Source: Patiria miniata
Lineage: Eukaryota; Echinodermata; Asteroidea; Valvatida; Asterinidae
Direction: 5' to 3'
Length of the DNA stretch: 64,000 nt
Assembly: GCF_015706575.1 (NCBI RefSeq)
Contig: NW_024037047.1
Span: forward strand, 4,158,632 to 4,222,631
Part shown: one piece after another, positions 34,201-61,027 of the stretch
How positions within the stretch are numbered: position 1 is the first letter of the stretch
Layout of the letters: the number at the start of each line of letters is the position of its first letter
The notes under the pieces: generated by a model
The model's input: the letters and a program-made list of their open reading frames with translations, nothing else
Databases searched by the model: none
What the model was told of the DNA's origin: nothing
Translations under genes and position numbers: made by a program

Positions 34201-34622
34201 TGTTCTTTTAAATTGTCTCATTGTTATCCAGCCCTGACCAGTTGGCGCAAGTCAGATTTCACCCGACCCCTTTAATTGTCTCCTGTGCAGTCATGTATGA
34301 AAACTAATCAAGTGAAAATGTCACAAAAAAAGCAGGAAGAGTTACTCTAAAATTACATATGAACATATCTTATCTGAATTGCTACAGAATAAAACTATGG
34401 CCAATTTTAAAAGTGTATATTTTTTGACTCGCACTGTATACTATCTTTGGCCGTTCATTGTATGTACAGTAGTTGTAATAAATTATGTAAATATAGAAAG
34501 TGAAACAGCATGACATGTGATCTTTTTTTCGGTATATCTGAAAACAATCAACCAATCAATCAATCCAGGTGAATACATATGATTATATCTTTGTGTAAAC
34601 TACCACACCACACTAACACACG
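31240..34622. other. Spacer upstream of gene 3; duplicated upstream of gene 4
   Basis: Blocks at about 31911-32380 and 32470-32560 match 40757-41160, 41630-41760 and 41840-41935 in the same order, so this spacer and gene 3 were duplicated together with the gene 4 region. A 199-codon open frame at 31718-32317 is not kept in the paralogue. A pyrimidine-poor CpG pocket (ACGCACGCGCGCTAAC, about 32346) matches the NRF1-like site before gene 4 and could be promoter sequence. Confidence 0.6.
32466..32660 (+). repeat. SINE-like tRNA-derived element upstream of gene 3
   Basis: A-box-like GCCTGGTGGTGGGCCTGG and a perfect B box GGTTCGATTCC (32526-32536) with GTGGG...CCCGC pairing. Its diverged counterpart at 41845-41935 predates the gene 3/gene 4 duplication. 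A second B-box hit on the minus strand at about 32866-32876 (GGAATCGAACC on +) marks another fragment. Confidence 0.65.
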
Positions 34623-34695
34623 ATGGCACTAGGGAAGCGATCTTCTTGCGGATACCTGTTTTTAATTGTCTCCTTCTTCAACAAATGCTGCTCAG
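34623..34695 (+). CDS. Gene 3 exon 1: signal peptide
   Basis: MALGKRSSCGYLFLIVSFF leads into NKCCS, phase 1, donor gtaggt. It parallels the gene 4 leader (MASGKRAS...IVSIFN). A GATG start in a purine-rich context follows ACTAACACAC. Confidence 0.82.
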
Positions 34696-37600
34696 GTAGG
34701 TTGCCAGTCTGTCACTTGTCATTTGTGATATCTTTTTTGGGGGGAAAAAACTAGAGATTCGCGTTTGTTGAGTTATAAATGCTAGGTGATCGGACCGAAA
34801 ACTATTTCGTATGACACTGCCCAGTTGTGAATATTTTTTTATGTCACAATAGAAAAACAAAAGATTCTGAAATTCAGCCATTCTAGTGAAACCATTAGTT
34901 TTCATGTTAACAAAGGCATCTCTGTATTATGATAAATTTCAATATACTTTTATGAACACGTACACGTTATTTCTGGTTTCATGACGTCATCAGTAAAAAT
35001 GTACAAACTGAATGCTGATTAAGTCAAGGAGGATATTTACTCAGCATGAAGTAACAAGAACTTCTGAAGCTGAAGATCAATATTGTACCCGATATCATTA
35101 TTTGTGCTACGAACATGGGGGGAAAATCATTCTAAATTCTCCCAACGATAACTTCAGGTACGATGACGTCATGATTCTGAAACCTTGCAAAGTCATTTGT
35201 GGTTGTTTAAAGAGTATCTAGGGGCAATGTGGTAAAATTGTAATAAATGGTTTTTAAATTAAAAATGTTCTACTGTCTTTGAAGAGCTGCCAGAGGGCGT
35301 CCTTTTTTTTTTTACATTCCTCACTAAGGACTTCCATAATTTGTGTATCTGTTGTAAATAGCTTTCATTTTCAAGTTATATTCAATTTTCACTGTACTTC
35401 CGGTAACATCGGAAGTAAAGGTCAAACGGCGTTGTGCCTGGGAATCCAAAATATTGCCCGAGGCAATGTTTAACCGCTCACCAACAATGAAAACGGCACT
35501 CCGATCATTTAAAAGTAAACATCCAAAGTAATTAGTCCAATATTGAACTTGATGGCGTCATGATGACGTCACAAAAGTTATAACATCTTTGGACTGAGGT
35601 CCTAGTTCATACCAGGTTTTGTGATCACCACCTCAACCGTTTGGAAGAATTGATTAGAGGCTCATTTCTATATTTTGAATTTACCTAACTTTAATATCCC
35701 GGTAGCCCCGGAAGGAAAGGTCAGACGACTTTGACTGTGGTGATTAAACATTTTCATTAAAGAGGTTGTGGAATGCTCGAAACCATTTCCGTCATTTTTC
35801 GGGTATATGTAGCCTAAGGTGTGATGAAATAAAAACGACTATTGTTTTTGTCATGAAATGAGTACTAAAGGTACTTTTGAGAGCTGTTTTTCAAGTCCTG
35901 TCAGGCCTGTTTCGACCCGAACGTGCAATTTGTGTAAAAGTCGTCGTTGCGGGCAGCAAACAAATCACAGTAAATCGTGACGTAATAAACAGGACTCCCG
36001 ATGCATCGTAGCATATACAAGTCCTGTTTATTACGTCACGATTTACTGTGTTTTGTTTGCTGCCCGCAACGATGACTTTTACACAAATTGCACGTTCGGG
36101 TCAAAACAGGACCTGAAAAACAGCTCTCAAAAGTACCTTTTGTACTCATTTCATGACAGAAACAATAGTAGTTTTTATTTTATCACACCTTAGGCTACAT
36201 ATACCCAAAAAATAACGGCAATGGTTTCGCGCATTCCACAACCTCTTTTAGGTATGGTCGTTCAGGTCGCAGAGTGATAGTTCATGTTGTTCATGAGTTA
36301 TAAAGGACAAAACCGTAATATTTTGATGAAAAAAAAATCGCTTGTCATTTCATACCTGATGACGTCATCATGACGTCAGAGTAATATGTACACTTTGGGA
36401 TCAGTTGCGGGGAATTATTATTCGGATATTTTTTTAACTGTTTTTATTTTATTCAGTAGTCGGTTTCATGGGCGTGGTCACTCTTTGGCCTTTATGAGGC
36501 AAATGTGCACAAAGTAAACAGTGTATTACAGTGAAATCTCGATAATTCAAACCGCAAAGGAACAGGTTCAAAATTCTACTTAAGCAGAGTTTTGAGCTAA
36601 GCAGGGTTGTATACCATTGTTATACTGCTGAAGGGAATGAATTCTTTGTTGGACTTAACAGTTGTTTTGGGTTATCAGAGTTTGACTTGTCGAGATTTCA
36701 CTGTATATCATAAAATATTCTGCTTCAGTTTGTTATTGCTTCCCGAAATGGAATAATACAATATCCCAATGTCATTTTCTCCAGTTTCTTCGCAGGAGGT
36801 AGTATTGTCCAGAATAAGTCGGTATGAAATAGAAGGGCAAGGAACGGAGTTTAAATGTACAGTCGGAAGAGAATATTACAATCGAGACTATTTCTCACAC
36901 TCAGTCTGGCTCCTTAACGGGTATCCATTGTTCGAGCATCCCGACGAATTTCCAGCAACGCTTGAAAGTAGCAAAATGATAACGCTGCACAGAAACCAGA
37001 CTGGATCCACGTTGATGTGTCTGCTGCATCCGATTGAGAAAAACTCGACCTTGACACTACACGTAATGTGTAAGTAGTCCTCTCCTTTAAATATTGCTAA
37101 ATCTATACCTTATTCTTTAATTTGAACGTGATCCACAGCGTTCGATTACTTCCCCCGCGCTTATACTTGTACAACCGCAACTGCTTTCGATGTAACCCTC
37201 ACATGACTTATCGCGCTTACTAGAGTCTGGCCCAATGGTTCAATCCAGTAAATATGCCTAAAATCCGTCCGCCGAGCTCATGAATAAAAATTATGCACTC
37301 AAATTATTCTATATTTTAGAGAATTCAGAGAGCCATGGAATTGGGGAATTGAAGATATATAGCACTGCACTAGGCTCTGGCCTGGACCTGGGGCTTCCGA
37401 TTCTGAGCATTTTGGATGCGATTGGGTCCGAAAGTGGCGCTATTTTTAGCCATGTTGTGCAGGGAACCTTTTTCAAAATGGCTACTTTTCCAGTTTGGGG
37501 AACATCATTCGTTTTAGGGGTGGTCTTCTTGGGGTGAAAATTTCTCAAAAATTCATTGGTCAACCCAACAAGAATTGAATGGAAAATGAAAGACGACATG

Positions 37601-38621
37601 TTGGTCATTAGTTTATGTGTAGCCTGAACAGCTGTGAGAATTCCGAGTATTGCTAAAATACTTGGAATCACCTCAAAGTCACGGAATAACCCCAAAGTAA
37701 CCGACCCCAAAGTAACCGACCCGCCTAGTCTATTTTGAGTTTCTGCAACCCTGTGAAAAAAAGTAGACTGAATCCAGGTCCCTACATTTTCGATTCTGGT
37801 TGAGGGCGGGAACCAGCTTGCCTTGCGAAAACTGAACTACTGAACTCGGGTTGAAAGTCGAAAAAAAAAGCTTGGTCATAAATTACGGTGGTTTTATTCT
37901 AGATCCACCAAGCGCCGTGACCCTGCATGTCAACACCACACATTCATGTGAGAGCGAGACGGAGTGCAGCGCTGATGTCACAATCGGAAGTCGCTATCGA
38001 TTCGCCTGCAACGCGTCAGGTTCGAGTCCAGCCAGTAACATCACCTGGCTGATCAATACCAAGGCCCGTTCGGGAATGGGACAGACAGAGATCTCTCCAG
38101 ATTGGAGTCAGTCACGCCAAGATGAGACCAACGAGGACTGGGAAACCTCGAGTCGGATCGATCTGCAGATACTCCCAGAGCATCACCAGGGAAGCATCAC
38201 ATGCAGGGCGATGTTTCCCGTCGGAGGAACAGTGTTCAGAGAGATAACCGTGAAACTGATTGCCGACGACAAACATGGTATGTTGGTGAGACCATCTTTG
38301 TTAAGTCGAGCTGGGCACAAACGTCTAAGTTGAGGAAACTTTATATCAATTGCTTGCTGGTGGTGCCGCCTCCTTCCATATTGCAAAGCTCCTAATGCTG
38401 ATGGTCATATTATGTCTTATGTCTTATTTCTCACAGAGGTATTGCTGCTCGCCATCCTCATACCGACTGCGGTGGCTGTGTTCATAGTCGGCGTCATTGC
38501 AACTGTTTGCAAATTGCGGTCAAACGTTAAGCGTGAAAGAGCGAGAGGCTATAGCGGTAAGGAGGCTGCCATCGAGAATTATTCTAGCAAAAAGCTACCG
38601 ACTATTTCAGTTGTTTTGTAA
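34623..38621 (+). CDS. Gene 3: two-Ig transmembrane receptor, kinase-less paralogue of the RTK (~305 aa)
   Basis: A type I membrane protein. Exons: 34623-34695, 36785-37069, 37903-38277 and 38437-38621; phases join and total 306 codons with the stop. Layout: signal peptide 1-24; Ig at 25-119; Ig at 120-244; transmembrane helix 246-270; and a short tail with two tyrosines (ARGYSGKEA, ENYSSKKL), neither in an ITIM. Several N-glycosylation sequons are present (NQT, NST, NTT, NAS, NIT). It matches the ectodomain and membrane exons of gene 4 but has one Ig fewer. At the point where gene 4 splices to its kinase, gene 3 keeps a gtaagg donor, but a 2-bp difference leaves the exon in the wrong phase and the read-through frame runs to TAA. 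No kinase exon follows before gene 4. A decoy or regulatory role is inferred. Confidence 0.83.
35758..36247. mobile_element. Large foldback element in gene 3 intron 1
   Basis: Two arms of about 230 bp face each other almost perfectly around a loop of about 25 bp centred at 36004. Outer pair: AAAGAGGTTGTGGAATG and CATTCCACAACCTCTTT. Inner pair: AGTCCTGTTTATTACGTCAC and its complement. No coding capacity. Confidence 0.92.
36785..37069 (+). CDS. Gene 3 exon 2: Ig domain 1
   Basis: Phase 1-1 after ttctccag. First Cys in EFKCTV, core Trp in SVWLLNG, second Cys in STLMCLL, with RYEIEGQGTEF matching the gene 4 PYEIEGQETEF. I-set/C2-like. Confidence 0.87.
37265..37700 (+). repeat. Dispersed repeat in gene 3 intron 2
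   Basis: The counterpart of the sequence at 26820-27110 in gene 2, with GCCGAGCTCATGAATAAA and TTCTGAGCATTTTGGATGCG as anchor phrases. The 133-codon minus-strand frame here is incidental. Confidence 0.65.
37903..38277 (+). CDS. Gene 3 exon 3: Ig domain 2
   Basis: Phase 1-1 after tattctag. It encodes CESETECSADVTIGSRYRF, the core Trp in ITWLIN, and the second Cys in GSITCRAMF. It is nearly identical in DNA to the gene 4 exons at 44925 and 46255. Confidence 0.9.
38437..38621 (+). CDS. Gene 3 exon 4: transmembrane segment and tail
   Basis: After ctcacag, phase 1 in. VLLLAILIPTAVAVFIVGVI precedes the stop-transfer KLRSNVKRERAR. The terminal 22 residues come from sequence that is intronic in gene 4. 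Confidence 0.8.
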
Positions 38622-39058
38622 TGCACAAAGAGGGAAGCAAATTTTGTGATAAACAAAATAACATTTGCCCTTTCGAGCCGAGAGACTCAATTTAGGACTT
38701 TTTACTCTCACTCAGTATCTCGGCCAGTCAGTCATTCAGGCAGTCAGAGCACAACAGACCCCTTGAATCCGAAGTCACATCTAAGAGCAAGTGTTTGTTC
38801 CTCTGAGACACATTGTACTTTAAATAACTGAATTTAAATAAGACACGCCGAGCAAGGGGTCTAACACATGGCCGTCTCAAAGTTTTGATGTTAGAGACAG
38901 ACAGTTGGAGACAGTATTCAACTTGCATTGTGAACCTTTTGGATGTCATCTGCTAGGGAAACGCATCTTCTTAATACCCATATATCATAAGCTATATTAA
39001 CAAATCTTATCCGTCTGAGAACAAACAAGACGGAATGCTTACTCTCTCAAAGAGACTG
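38622..39058 (+). other. Remnant of the RTK membrane-to-kinase intron after gene 3
   Basis: This stretch matches the gene 4 intron at 46914-47209, including GTGGCCGTCTTTAGAGGTTTT-like sequence and the acceptor TCTCTCAAAG. The homology ends at that acceptor (about 39051), where gene 4 has its first kinase exon and gene 3 instead runs into the 3' module. Confidence 0.7.
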
Positions 39059-39094
39059 TACGCAGGGGTCGACACTTTGTACAGTCATTGTCGA

Positions 39095-39370
39095 TGAATT
39101 CAAATAAAACAAGGGGCCCACTCACCAATAATCACTTTAATACACTGCACTGTCAATAAACCAACCCTTTTACTTCGTCCTACTATAGTGGTAATTTTCA
39201 ACCAAAACTCGGTCCATGCACAACTGTTCCCCAAATATATCTGTGATTTGTAAATAATTTCTAACTGCTTCGAGAAATTTAAACCTTTAAAAACTGTTTG
39301 ATAATAGTTGATGTTTAATTATTGCTATTCTTCTACAATATTGGTTTTTTTTGGGTACATGTACATCACA
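39095..39370 (+). repeat. Shared 3' UTR module, gene 3 copy
   Basis: AATAAA at 39103-39108 and 39155-39160, then TTTTACTTCGTCCTACTATA and GATTTGTAAATAATTTC, as after gene A and gene 4. It probably supplies the gene 3 polyadenylation site. Confidence 0.72.
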
Positions 39371-42300
39371 ATTTATTTTCAAGCAAACTTGAATCCTCGA
39401 TCCTGATAGTTCGATCCATGAAAACAAACCAAGGGCTAAAAACCACATATCCCACATCATAGCAGAAAAAAATGTTTTGTAATATCGTGCCAATAAGTCA
39501 CACAGATAAATGGTTAAAACATACTTTGCAAGAAATAAATTAAAGCCAGAGTCCATCATTTGCAGCCATCCGAAAAGTGGCTGGCGTAATTATTGTTGAA
39601 AAACATACTTGGTTGAAAGACAGTGAGGGAACTAAACTCCCTGTGGAATTATTCTTCCTGGCAAGCTGTCATTTTGAAGTAATCAACGAAAGAAGGCCTA
39701 TCCAACTGTGCGTCTTAAGACGCACCGTCGGAAAATTTAAATTAGTAGTTCGTTTTGTTATTCGGCGAAGCGCGCGCAAGCATTGGCACGACGCACACGC
39801 CGTGCGGTTTGCTATAATTCGTCGGATCAGTGCGCGACATCGCGTATAGCTGCAACCGGCTCAGTGAGAACGTGTCTTGGACGCTGAATTCAGGCTCAAT
39901 TCAAAACATGATTCAGCAACTTTTGATTTGAAATTGAGATCCTAGAATGCTGTTTTTCTCGGAATATACAGCTGAAGCTGAGCTAAAGCTTCATCAGGTT
40001 AGTTGTTCAGTATCCTTCATTAGATTTTGAACACTTTTGTTGCTTCAAACGAACAAAATGCACAAATTACAAATGATGGACTATATCCTTAAAACACTGT
40101 GGTGTAACCTTTCATAGCTGCATGCATTCCTGCAGGAATTGTGACATGAGACTAAGTGGTTGCAGTTCTCAGTCGCGAGTGCGACGCACAACGCGCAACG
40201 CTCGTAATTAATAAGCAGCACAGTGTATATGACGCTTATTTATAATTATGGAACAGTGTATATGATATAGTTTATATATGCAACGCAGTGTTCATGAAAT
40301 TAACGGTTACTTTTTACAGATTGGACACGTGACCGTTCTAGACCAATGAAATAACAGTATCCAAGCACATGATATAACAAATGGCGCTATCCGGTTTGTT
40401 AGTAAAAAGGTCATACCCGCGCGCGCACCACTGATTACTAGCGCCCATTGGATAAACCTTCGGGATGCGTTAGCTTCCGGTTCCATTCTTGCTATGCTAC
40501 ATTGTGTGAAGAATACATGGTTGACTTGAGATGACGTCACACTAACGAACCGGATAACAAAGATGCATGCGCCATACCTGCAGCACGCACGTATACAAAG
40601 GATGAACGCTGATAGTTCGCGGACAGCGTGCGTGTTTCATCTGACCTATGCGTCAAGTTTGCTTGAAGATAAATTCGTTATGCGTTTTTGTATAGTTGTA
40701 TATCTGTAATCTATTTGAGGTAAATCTTTTCTGTACAACTTTGACGAAAATAGTTTAGCATATCACGTTAACATATTAAGATCATTCAAAACTAAAGTAA
40801 ATATAGCTTAAATAATGGTAGGAGTACAAAATTCAACCGTCTATTTCACTTCTTTACTTCAGTATAAGAAAGTGCTGAGGGGTATTTGTGTACATGCCGC
40901 ATTTGAGAAAATTAAAGATTCTGACCTCGTTTTATTTGCAGGGATGAGATTGTAAATCAAATAGGTTTTAAAAAGACCTGTCTTTGCCAGTCCTAGTAGT
41001 TTCCACCAAATTCGCTGTATATTGATTCCTCCAAATATAACACATGGAAGTTAAGGTAAAAACAATCACTTATTTTGACTCTCAATTTAAGTCCAGAAAT
41101 ATAATCACAACCAAGACAATGTATTAATTTAAATTCATTTAGCGCTAACATAGGTCCTGTCACGATCGAAACAGGCCCTCTAACCTCTTTGGTTAGCTAT
41201 AATCTCAGGTTAATCCAATCGGTAAGCAGTGTTGGCAACAGTAATATTTATTTTTTCATAGAATACCAAGGCACATTTTGCCTTTTCTCTACACTACTCG
41301 AAAGTACATTTCCCTTTAAAACGTTTTTTTTTTTAGCCCGTAAAATTCACCAAATCAGATTTCACAATAATATTTTCAGCTAAGAATTTAGGTTTCCCAT
41401 TATTTCCGAGCGACCCGTTTTATTAGCTTGAAGTCTAAATGTATTTGAACATGTGTGCTATTTCTCGATCATTAGGCTAGTGAGTGCATGGAACTAGATT
41501 TGTATTAATGGTCAGTGTGTTCTCGTACTTTTGGTCAAGCTTTAGAAAATTAAATTGGGGTTCCCAACTTTCTCTTCGTCGAAAACATTTTCTTTTCTTA
41601 AAATTGCCGAACAGTTCTTCCTTTTGGTAAGAAATTTTAACTGTCACCAACTGAAGTTTTCAAATATCCCTCAGAACGAGTTGACACACGCGCTGACTAA
41701 GCTGCCGTTTAGGGGGGGGGGGGGGAATGGAGTAAGAAAGCGCATGCGCGCTAACCTTATATACAGACTTTCGCTCGCAGTTTCGTTCGCATTGTTGCAA
41801 GCAGAATACTTATATGTTATTTTGTACATGTCACGTACGAAGAGCATGTAGGCCTGTAGTTGCTCTTTTTTTAGCCTACTTGTGGGTACCCTAATGCTCA
41901 TGCAGGAGATTGTGGGTTGTATTCCCGCTCGGCCAAACAGAACATTTTACTTATTTTTTACTTATACCGGTATTTATATATCTGTTCATTAAAAAAAAAG
42001 GCAAATAATATTTGGGCTGGCGCTGCCACGGAACACGAACCCGCCTCATGTTTTCCTGCCACGGGTCGTCTTTTCCCTGGCCAGGACTCGATCGAACCCG
42101 CGACCATCTACCCACTTCCACACCGCACTCTCTACCGGGTACCGTATTTTAATTTTGAATGTTAACAAACTGGCACTTTAAGGGGAACTTCATCATGTAA
42201 ATATCTGCGCCCTAATTACATTCCAGCAATCAAGCTATATTTTACCAGGGTACTTTAATAACCTTGGGTCTTTTTTTTCATTCCCCCTGTCCATAACAGA

Positions 42301-42590
42301 CTAGGTTTACTTCTTTGAGTCTAGGTTTACTTCTTTGAGTTGTTAAGTTGAAATGAGGGCATAGTGCCCGGTATTTTGTCCGTACTGTTTTCAGATATAA
42401 TGATTCAAAAAAATGTAATAGCTTTTCATGGCCTTTCGTTGACCTCACATTGCTTGTAGTAAAAATAAATTAAGCAAATGTAGAAAGTGAAATTGCATGA
42501 CGCGATCTTTGTTTCGTTAAATCAAGCAAGCTGAATAATTACGATTACATATGAATTGCTGTTTCCTTGTGCGAATTAACACACCCAACA
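39371..42590. other. Spacer upstream of gene 4
   Basis: CpG-rich around 39765-39850 and 40165-40640 without a convincing exon. The distal part mirrors the gene 3 upstream spacer. SINE-like pieces lie at 41845-41935 (+) and about 42030-42150 (minus-strand B box GGTTCGATCGAG). A 20-bp phrase TAGGTTTACTTCTTTGAGT is tandemly doubled near 42302-42341. Confidence 0.55.
41736..41756 (+). promoter_or_regulatory. NRF1-like site upstream of gene 4
   Basis: GCGCATGCGCGC follows a run of about 13 G. The matching place before gene 3 reads ACGCACGCGCGC. Perfect GCGCATGCGC palindromes mark many animal promoters; an untranslated first exon of gene 4 could start near here, 840 bp before the ATG. Confidence 0.4.
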
Positions 42591-57274
<14,684 letters not shown>

Positions 57275-57276
57275 AA

Positions 57277-57515
57277 CAGCAAGTGGTCGATCTAATCGCC
57301 AATAAACACTTAATACACTGAAACATTGATAAAGATTGCAATTTACTTCGTCCTACTAGTACTTATTCTCGGCCAAAATTTGGTGTATGTAAACGTGTTA
57401 TTTGTAAATAATGTCAAACTGCTCCGCTTTTAAAAATCTATGTAAATAGTTCATGTGATTATTGCCATTCTTCTGCCTTGATTTCTAGAGATGTACATAT
57501 TATAATACGATGCAC
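57277..57515 (+). repeat. Shared 3' UTR module, gene 4 copy
   Basis: Nearly identical to 9425-9665 and diverged from the gene 2 and gene 3 copies. Marks the 3' end of gene 4. Confidence 0.75.
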
Positions 57516-60500
57516 GGCAACAATGTAAATACTCAACCTAACAGTGTATATGAAGCAAATGCCATTGCATGACATTTTTTTTTAACAACTAGTTTTTGTT
57601 TGTTACAACATTTGTATATATCCAGCACGATTTGGGGCAAAGAAGTACCCCAGTATCCCTATATCCTATACATACAAGCTATGCAGATTGATGACACATT
57701 GATGACTTAGGTTTATGACTTTATTTTTTTGTGCGTATATTTCTGTGTGTAATTTGCATAGTTATATATACATATATATTGGCAGGGGGTCGGGAGAGCA
57801 CATCTTTTGATGACAGTTTTTTGTTAACTTTTGCTCTTCCCTGGGCAGCCCCTGCTAATGAGATATTTTTTACTTCTTTGTTGTCCAAAAAATTTAAATA
57901 AAATAAAAATAAAAATTATGTTTCTATTCAGCTTTTTTTCTAATGAAAATAAGCTATTCAATAAAACATCGGAAACTGTCGCTCTATTTTCACCAATTGC
58001 ATTCATTTTCGAATCTTTAAAATATCTTTCCGTAAAAAAAAAATTACGATCGTGTAATAAGTGAAAGTTGGAAGTAGCCTTTTCTGCCAGACACAGACAT
58101 ACAGAAAATTATGCAAAACAAAGTTAGGCTAATTCAAGTTATATTTTAGGGAATACCAATCTCCATAATTTCCATAGGCCAAAATGAGCATTGTCCAGCA
58201 ACGTTTTAGGACAAATGATTCGAACTTAATGTAATGCTAATACTGGAATTTAAATGTACGTTTTGTCCGTTGAACACTCAGCGAATGAATTAGAAAAATC
58301 TAATTTAGTAAGTCCGCCGAGTACTTATTAAATGAAAAGGACAGCTCAAACCACGTAAAATAGCTATTCTCTTTGTTGTAGAAGGCTTGTTTCTCAATGT
58401 ATCGGTTGAACTGTGAAATTGAATTATTTTACTATATCGTATAGTAAGCGTTATACGCTTCATCCGGTATTAGAAACCAATAATCGCCTTTTCTATCTAG
58501 GGATCAATGTTTTCCATATTTTTTGTATATATCCATCTTTGATTGCATTGCTAAGTTTGATTAAGTATTCAATAACAAGAATTGTACACTGCTGCATGCA
58601 GCGTTGGACTGTTTTATTATTCAGGACAAAAGCTGTTAATTGATCTTTTTAGTGGGAAAAAATGCTGATTAATTATACATTTTGCAATTGTTTGGCACCC
58701 ATGAATGTAATGTAATATACCGTGGATTTTAACTATAACATTTACATTGTAAGTAGCCCAATTTGGATTGATTTTAAAACACAAAAACTATTTGGAATAA
58801 GCAGCACCATAAGAACAAACAATGTTCAATCCAATGGAGTTCACTTTGAGTCATTTCTGGAGCCAGTCATGCACTTCCCCCTCCTAAAACTATACACTGG
58901 TAATTCATTCACAACTACATACATAAGTTAACCCCTAGACCCGTACACCTGTGAATAAAAACAAAATCATGTTCAAGAGGCCAATAATAATAAATTGATT
59001 GTTTCAAACCGACAGTTCCCATCTTTTGCATAGATAATGAATGTTGCATTATCCTGACGCCACTTGTTTTCATCATAATACTACTCAATGTTCAAAAGGC
59101 ATGAATCTGAGACTGGGAAACATTTCGAATTTGGCCAGAAATACTTTAAATATAACACTCGACGATCCATAGACTTTGTACACAACCAAAGAAGTAGCGT
59201 CTGACTACTGCATTCTTTCTGTAACGTTTGCCGGATGAGTTCATAGCGCCCTCTCTGTGTTGTCTTAGTTTGAACTATTGAACCCGGAAATCGTCTGCAG
59301 CAATCGTCCAATTAAATGCCTAAACGGTGTTGTGCGTGAAGTGCGAATCTAACTATCCATGTACGGATGTAGGCTTGTAGGCATACACGAGCTTAGGTGA
59401 TAGTGATATACATGTACATAGCTACATGCATGGTTGAATGGAAATGAATTATGTTTACTAGTTTGGTCCTGTGGTTTGGTTTTATCAGTAATTTCTGCTC
59501 AGTACTTTGGAATGACTCGCTCTATCGCTGATGGCCATTTGACAAGGAAATGTACGAAAGCGAGTGCTCTTAAGTCATGTCAGTTTATCAATATTATTGT
59601 TACTGCTGTCATGGTCTCAGGTGGGAAAAACATGTCCTTGTTTTATTAAACTTAATTCACAGCTTATAATGGAATTGACATAGGCCTAGGCCCTTTACCG
59701 ATGTATTCAGTGTCGGCCTATGTACCCGAAGTATCTTAAAACGTGCACTCACGAATTTGGGATTTCCCAAATTCCTTGTTGTGTGTCACTATAGTATATA
59801 CAAATAATGGAAACGACATTAAAAAAAAATATCGAGACAATATAAAATCGCGACAGTTGACGGTTGGCAGGAAGGGCTTCCTTTGATCATAAAACAACCT
59901 TTCTTTGATCAAAGAGCACACGCAATGTAAATTGTGTAATGCTTTCCTTGAAAATGCACCTTTGTTAATTAAGTCAATTTTAGCGAATACAATTATTCTC
60001 CAAAATTTTCAAAGGCAAAGAGTATTTTTTTTAAATACTGCTCGTCGACCACTGGAATTCGATTGGACGTTTTTGTCAGTGAACACTCAGCGAATGAGCT
60101 AGAATAATCCTTTATGACGAGTGAGTGCTGATGTATAATGAGCACTTCATTTTCAAATGAAATTTAGTGAGCTGTTCAAGTACTAATTTTAATTAGAAGG
60201 TCATCCCAGATAGTATTGGTAATGTAACACATCTTTTTATTAGGGGGGGGGGGTGCCAAGTAAAAAGTAGTTTTGTTTGGCGCACAAGCCGCACATGGCT
60301 TAGAAAACAATTTACTTTTTACAGTGCAGATAGCTCGTGTAATTATGCTCGTGTCTTTATTCTTCATCTAAGAAATAAAACATGAAACAATAAACTTACT
60401 TGCCTGTTAAATGAAGGAAGAAAGGAAAACTCTAATCTGCAATTTCGCAAGTTAAGGGTTGGTTTTCAAATGGCTTTATTTTGTTTCCATAATTATTTTT

Positions 60501-60560
60501 GATGTTCAGCAATTGTCAATGAACACCTGTAATTGTAAATAAACTTTTGTAACCAAAAAA
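57516..60560. other. Spacer after gene 4; no gene seen
   Basis: Collinear with 9666-12745. AT-rich, with no open frame that looks coding and short A, T and G homopolymers only. The exon-like stretch at 59503-59559 has lost the donor that its left-hand counterpart has. Confidence 0.6.
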
Positions 60561-60565
60561 AAAAA

Positions 60566-61027
60566 GTCCCTTCCTTAGTTAAATCCCCTCCCACCCAGCA
60601 TGGTACTTTCAAGTGCAGTTCCAGATGTGTTGTCTGCCAGATTCATATCCAGGAGTCTGACTCCTTTTCTGGCCACTCTTCTGTCACTACCCACAGAACC
60701 ATTGGTAACATCACTTGTAACACCTCTAATGTCATATATCTCATTTCTTGCAGGGTCTGTGGAGTGCAGTATGTAGGTGAGACTAAGAATACGCTCAAGA
60801 AGCGTTTCTATGCCCACCGGTCAACGGTCAACACCAAGAAACTAGACACCCCTGTTGGTCATCACTTCAACCTGCCTAACCACTCCATTTCTGATATGAT
60901 TTTGCAGGGCATTGAATCTCTTGGCCATCGCAAGGACTCAGTTCGCCTCAGCAGAGAGAAAGTGTGGATGAATCGTCTTCGAACTATTCAACCACATGGT
61001 CTCAACATCCAACTTGGAAATGACTAA
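60566..61027 (+). CDS. GIY-YIG endonuclease fragment of a Penelope-like element
   Basis: An open frame of 153 codons to a TAA, with no start of its own because the element is truncated. A cysteine pair (FKCSSRCVVC) precedes VIYLISCRVCGVQYVGETKN, which holds the GIY-YIG signature in the form IYL...YVG with the CxxC typical of Penelope endonucleases. LKKRFYAHRS supplies the conserved Arg and His, and LSREKVWMNRL a downstream Glu. The enzyme nicks target DNA for retroelement insertion; without the reverse transcriptase this copy is dead. Confidence 0.85.
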   Translation, partial: VPSLVKSPPTQHGTFKCSSRCVVCQIHIQESDSFSGHSSVTTHRTIGNITCNTSNVIYLISCRVCGVQYVGETKNTLKKRFYAHRSTVNTKKLDTPVGHHFNLPNHSISDMILQGIESLGHRKDSVRLSREKVWMNRLRTIQPHGLNIQLGND

